Source: Elysia marginata
Lineage: Eukaryota > Mollusca > Gastropoda > Plakobranchidae
Assembly (NCBI GenBank): GCA_019649035.1
Contig: BMAT01010806.1
Coordinates: forward strand, 648,211 to 672,179
Direction of reading: 5' to 3'
Length of the DNA: 23,969 nucleotides
Both the position numbers and the translations under genes were made by a program. Shown in pieces: positions 21,994 to 23,969 of this stretch. The notes beneath the pieces are model-generated. The model was not told the DNA's origin. It was given only the letters and a program-made list of their open reading frames with translations, and made no database searches. Each line of letters begins with the position of its first letter. Position 1 is the stretch's first letter.

Positions 21994-22388
21994 AGTGACA
22001 ATGGTGGTGGTAGTGATGATGATAATGAAAAAAGAAAAAGAAAAGAAAACAAGGATTAGAAAAAAAGGATTTACCACATTTTCCTGCTGCAAAGAATCAA
22101 GCGCAATTACACAAGTACGCTTAATAGCAAAGCAATGACAGTAGTAAAAACAACAACGATAATACCAACAGCCCTTAAATGAACAAAACACCAGGTCTCT
22201 GAGTTCTCACCTTCCAGGCGGTGCTGGTGTGTATGACTCCGTGCCCATGACAACGCATCCCTATCTCCATGACCATCGCTACTGGCTGGCACTCTACACA
22301 CACAGTCGTGTTCACACGCAGAACGTCAGCCCAATCCGACTTCTTGCAGCCAGGACGAGTGGAGGTGATACGGAAAGTTGCGCGGTAG
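21306..22388 (-). CDS. Cys-rich secreted-type protein, C-terminal part (SBSPON-like)
   Basis: Two exons on the minus strand, 22388-22211 and 21419-21306, join in phase 0 across a 791-base GT-AG intron. They encode 96 residues plus TAA. Six cysteines stand at residues 14, 30, 33, 46, 66 and 81 of this part, in the contexts RPGC, VCVECQP, RCHGHG, CHGTWEM and TCRF. The end is NFIFL. An N-T-T sequon lies at 26-28. This pattern, with VCVECQP, RC.G.G, WKA, C.GTW and a FIF-type ending, resembles from memory the C-terminal module of SBSPON (RPE-spondin), an extracellular matrix protein with somatomedin B and thrombospondin type-1 domains. Those upstream domains are not in the window. An unrelated secreted Cys-rich family remains possible. 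That these are real exons is much surer than the name. Confidence 0.6.
21564..21749. repeat. (CTA)n microsatellite in the minus-strand gene's intron
   Basis: Two long CTA/ACT blocks, broken at about 21626-21650 and around 21717-21726. The pre-mRNA would carry dozens of tandem UAG. Apparent long open frames through it (poly-Leu) are repeat artefacts. Confidence 0.97.
21888..22026. repeat. (GAT)n microsatellite in the same intron
   Basis: Long GAT/ATG array with a few GTC, GAC and GGT interruptions. Open frames of poly-Met (+), poly-Ile and poly-Ser (-) here are artefacts. Confidence 0.97.
22211..22388 (-). CDS. Minus-strand gene, penultimate exon
   Basis: 178 bases. Acceptor (minus strand) CATACCAG| and donor AAG|GTGAGA. 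Only one of three frames is open throughout, starting in phase 2 (the first base completes a codon). GC content is clearly higher than the flanks. It encodes four cysteines with VCVECQP and RCHGHG. Confidence 0.8.
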
Positions 22389-23690
22389 CTGGTATGAGAA
22401 ACATAAGGTAGATGTTTTGTACGTTCAGCATGAAGCCAACGATTGAGAGAGTATATTAAACCCAGGAAAAAAAATTACTTTGAAAAGTCGAGTACATGGC
22501 CAGATGTCTCTTTAAAAGTTTTTCGATCACAAGCTTATAGGCTTCATTATTGTTAATAGTAGTTCATTTCTTTAAAGCATTTTTATTGTTGAACCCAAGA
22601 TCTCAGGGATTGAGTGTCCTCGGGAAAAACAATCCTTATAAAAATTGCCGAAGCGAAGGAGCTTTTGAGCTTCTTTAAGATTGTCGACTGCAAAAGGCCT
22701 GCACCTGAAACCCAGTTAGCTTTGGGAAAATGAGATGTGGGCGTCGATGTGCGATGATGCTAGGTCGAAATAATAAATTTGTAGGTCCATGCTCAAAGTG
22801 GGCCTTCAAAGAGTTCCAGGGATACTAAATTAATTAAAGCCCAATTAACCTTTGTAAGCCAGGTAAAACTACAGTCGATGTGGATAACAACTCTTCACCG
22901 TAGCACGCTAATATTGACAGGGGGGGGGGGTTAACTTTTAGTTTTAGCATTCACTTGCCAACATCAGTTTCAGAGAGTATGCCTAAATATGAGTTAAAAA
23001 AACATTCTTTAAATGATTTAGCCATGACTCGAACATACACCTCTTGGTCCGATAAAAAAACAACGAATGTCTGCTATGACTCTGATGAGAGATAAAAGTA
23101 TTTTACCTAATCGTAACCATTGCCTTTTCCCCGTTACAAGGCATAATTATTAGGTCTAGTGTGGACAAAAATGCATGGTGAACGGTACGCACTTTAAAGT
23201 AATAAAACATTCTTAATGTTTTCAACTTTTGTCTTTCCCAAGTTTCATGTCTACAAAGTTTAATTCTAATTCTTCTCCATTGGTTTTTTTCCCTTTAACT
23301 TCTTGTTAATTAAAAAAAATTCTGGCCTACTCTCCTTGGGTCATTTCAGTCATAAGGATTCTGCCTGGGACAATCAAATGCAGTATTTGCAGTGAAAATC
23401 ATATGGAAATAGCTGCATTTTTATTGTACCGGGGCAAGATATTGAACCGTAAAAATTTTAGCTGATTTTTTAAAAAAGATCTAAGGGAACGTATGATTTA
23501 GGCTTTAAGAAATTTTGCATTTGTTCCCCTTGGTCATAATTAACCAACAACGCTTCGCGCATTTTTTGCCCTCAAAGTAAAACAAAACGCAGATTTAAGG
23601 GGGAAAAAAGAAGAGTGAAGTAAAACTTTTCAAAACGAAATGGAAAATTTGTCCTCTGAATGAGATTTTACATTATCTTTGTTTTGTTTA
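22389..23690. other. Intron or 5' region of the minus-strand gene
   Basis: No further exon recognised on the minus strand; in particular no thrombospondin type-1 or somatomedin B cysteine pattern was found. An 11-G run lies at 22920-22930. The composition is slightly less AT-rich at 22600-22900. Confidence 0.45.
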
Positions 23691-23904
23691 ACATCCTGTA
23701 AGTTTCCATGAGATGTCTATACAAAGGATACTATTAGTTTTATATCCTGTAAGTTTTCATGAGATGATTATACACCGATTACCATTAGATTTACATCCTG
23801 TAAGCTTCCATGACATGATTATACAAATAATACCATTAGATTTACATCCTGTAAGTTCCCATGAGATGTTTATACAACGGATACCATTAGTTTCCATGAA
23901 AGAA
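23691..23904. repeat. 51-bp tandem repeat, four units and a remnant
   Basis: Units start at 23691, 23742, 23793 and 23844. Each begins A(C/T)ATCCTGTAAG and carries CCATGA.ATG or TCATGAGATG, then TATACA and ATTAG. A fifth partial unit resumes at about 23889 with AGTTTCCATGA. Units differ at several positions each. Every unit contains a donor-like GTAAG on the + strand. The + frame of the unit has stops. Confidence 0.92.
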
Positions 23905-23954
23905 TACCCCCTTTCCGTTTTTGATTTATATGATTATAATTTGAATGTTTATGC

Positions 23955-23969
23955 AAAAAAAAAAAAAAA
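23955..23969. repeat. Poly(A) run at the window end
   Basis: Fifteen A residues end the window. It may be a homopolymer cut by the window or a contig end. Confidence 0.7.

Noticed and set aside
21787-22191. Long open frames with poly-Ile, poly-Ser and poly-Met
   Set aside because: They are translations of the GAT microsatellite; no sequence outside the repeat supports coding.
22107-22301. Minus-strand 64-codon frame
   Set aside because: It overlaps the real exon in another frame and runs through the splice donor into the intron.
23691-23904. CRISPR-like repeat array
   Set aside because: The units are contiguous with no unique spacers, in an animal genome.

Overview
This is animal nuclear DNA. 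It is AT-rich and intron-rich, with GT-AG splice sites, AATAAA poly(A) signals, trinucleotide microsatellites, small inverted-repeat transposons and a 577-base scaffold gap. Protein and repeat style suggest an invertebrate, perhaps a mollusc or other lophotrochozoan. That is a weak inference; nothing diagnostic of a species was seen.

Two genes can be supported, and they converge. On the + strand, nine spliced exons between 2574 and 8966 encode the last 256 residues of a glucose-6-phosphate 1-epimerase (aldose-epimerase-like fold). All intron phases agree, and the catalytic His and Glu motifs are present. A tiny candidate first exon (1090-1120) would complete the reading frame but is unproven. 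On the - strand, two exons (22211-22388, then 21306-21419) encode the Cys-rich C-terminal 96 residues of a secreted-type protein. It most resembles, from memory, the C-terminal module of the somatomedin B / thrombospondin type-1 protein SBSPON (RPE-spondin). Its 5' exons lie beyond the window or were not recognised. The two genes have no evident functional link.

The roughly 12 kb between the genes holds no recognisable coding sequence. It contains a scaffold gap flanked by about 0.5 kb of near-identical sequence (probably unmerged contig ends), two MITE-like elements with CAGT/ACTG terminal inverted repeats and TA flanks, and a divergent dispersed repeat family present in both orientations. 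The intron of the - strand gene is largely (CTA)n and (GAT)n. The right end of the window carries a 51-bp tandem repeat.

The most interesting single signal is a 43-bp tandem triplication spanning an exon end and its 5' splice site in the epimerase gene. It creates three near-identical competing donors, of which only the first keeps the reading frame. No phage, CRISPR, toxin or other unusual defence system was seen, and I found no tRNA or rRNA gene.
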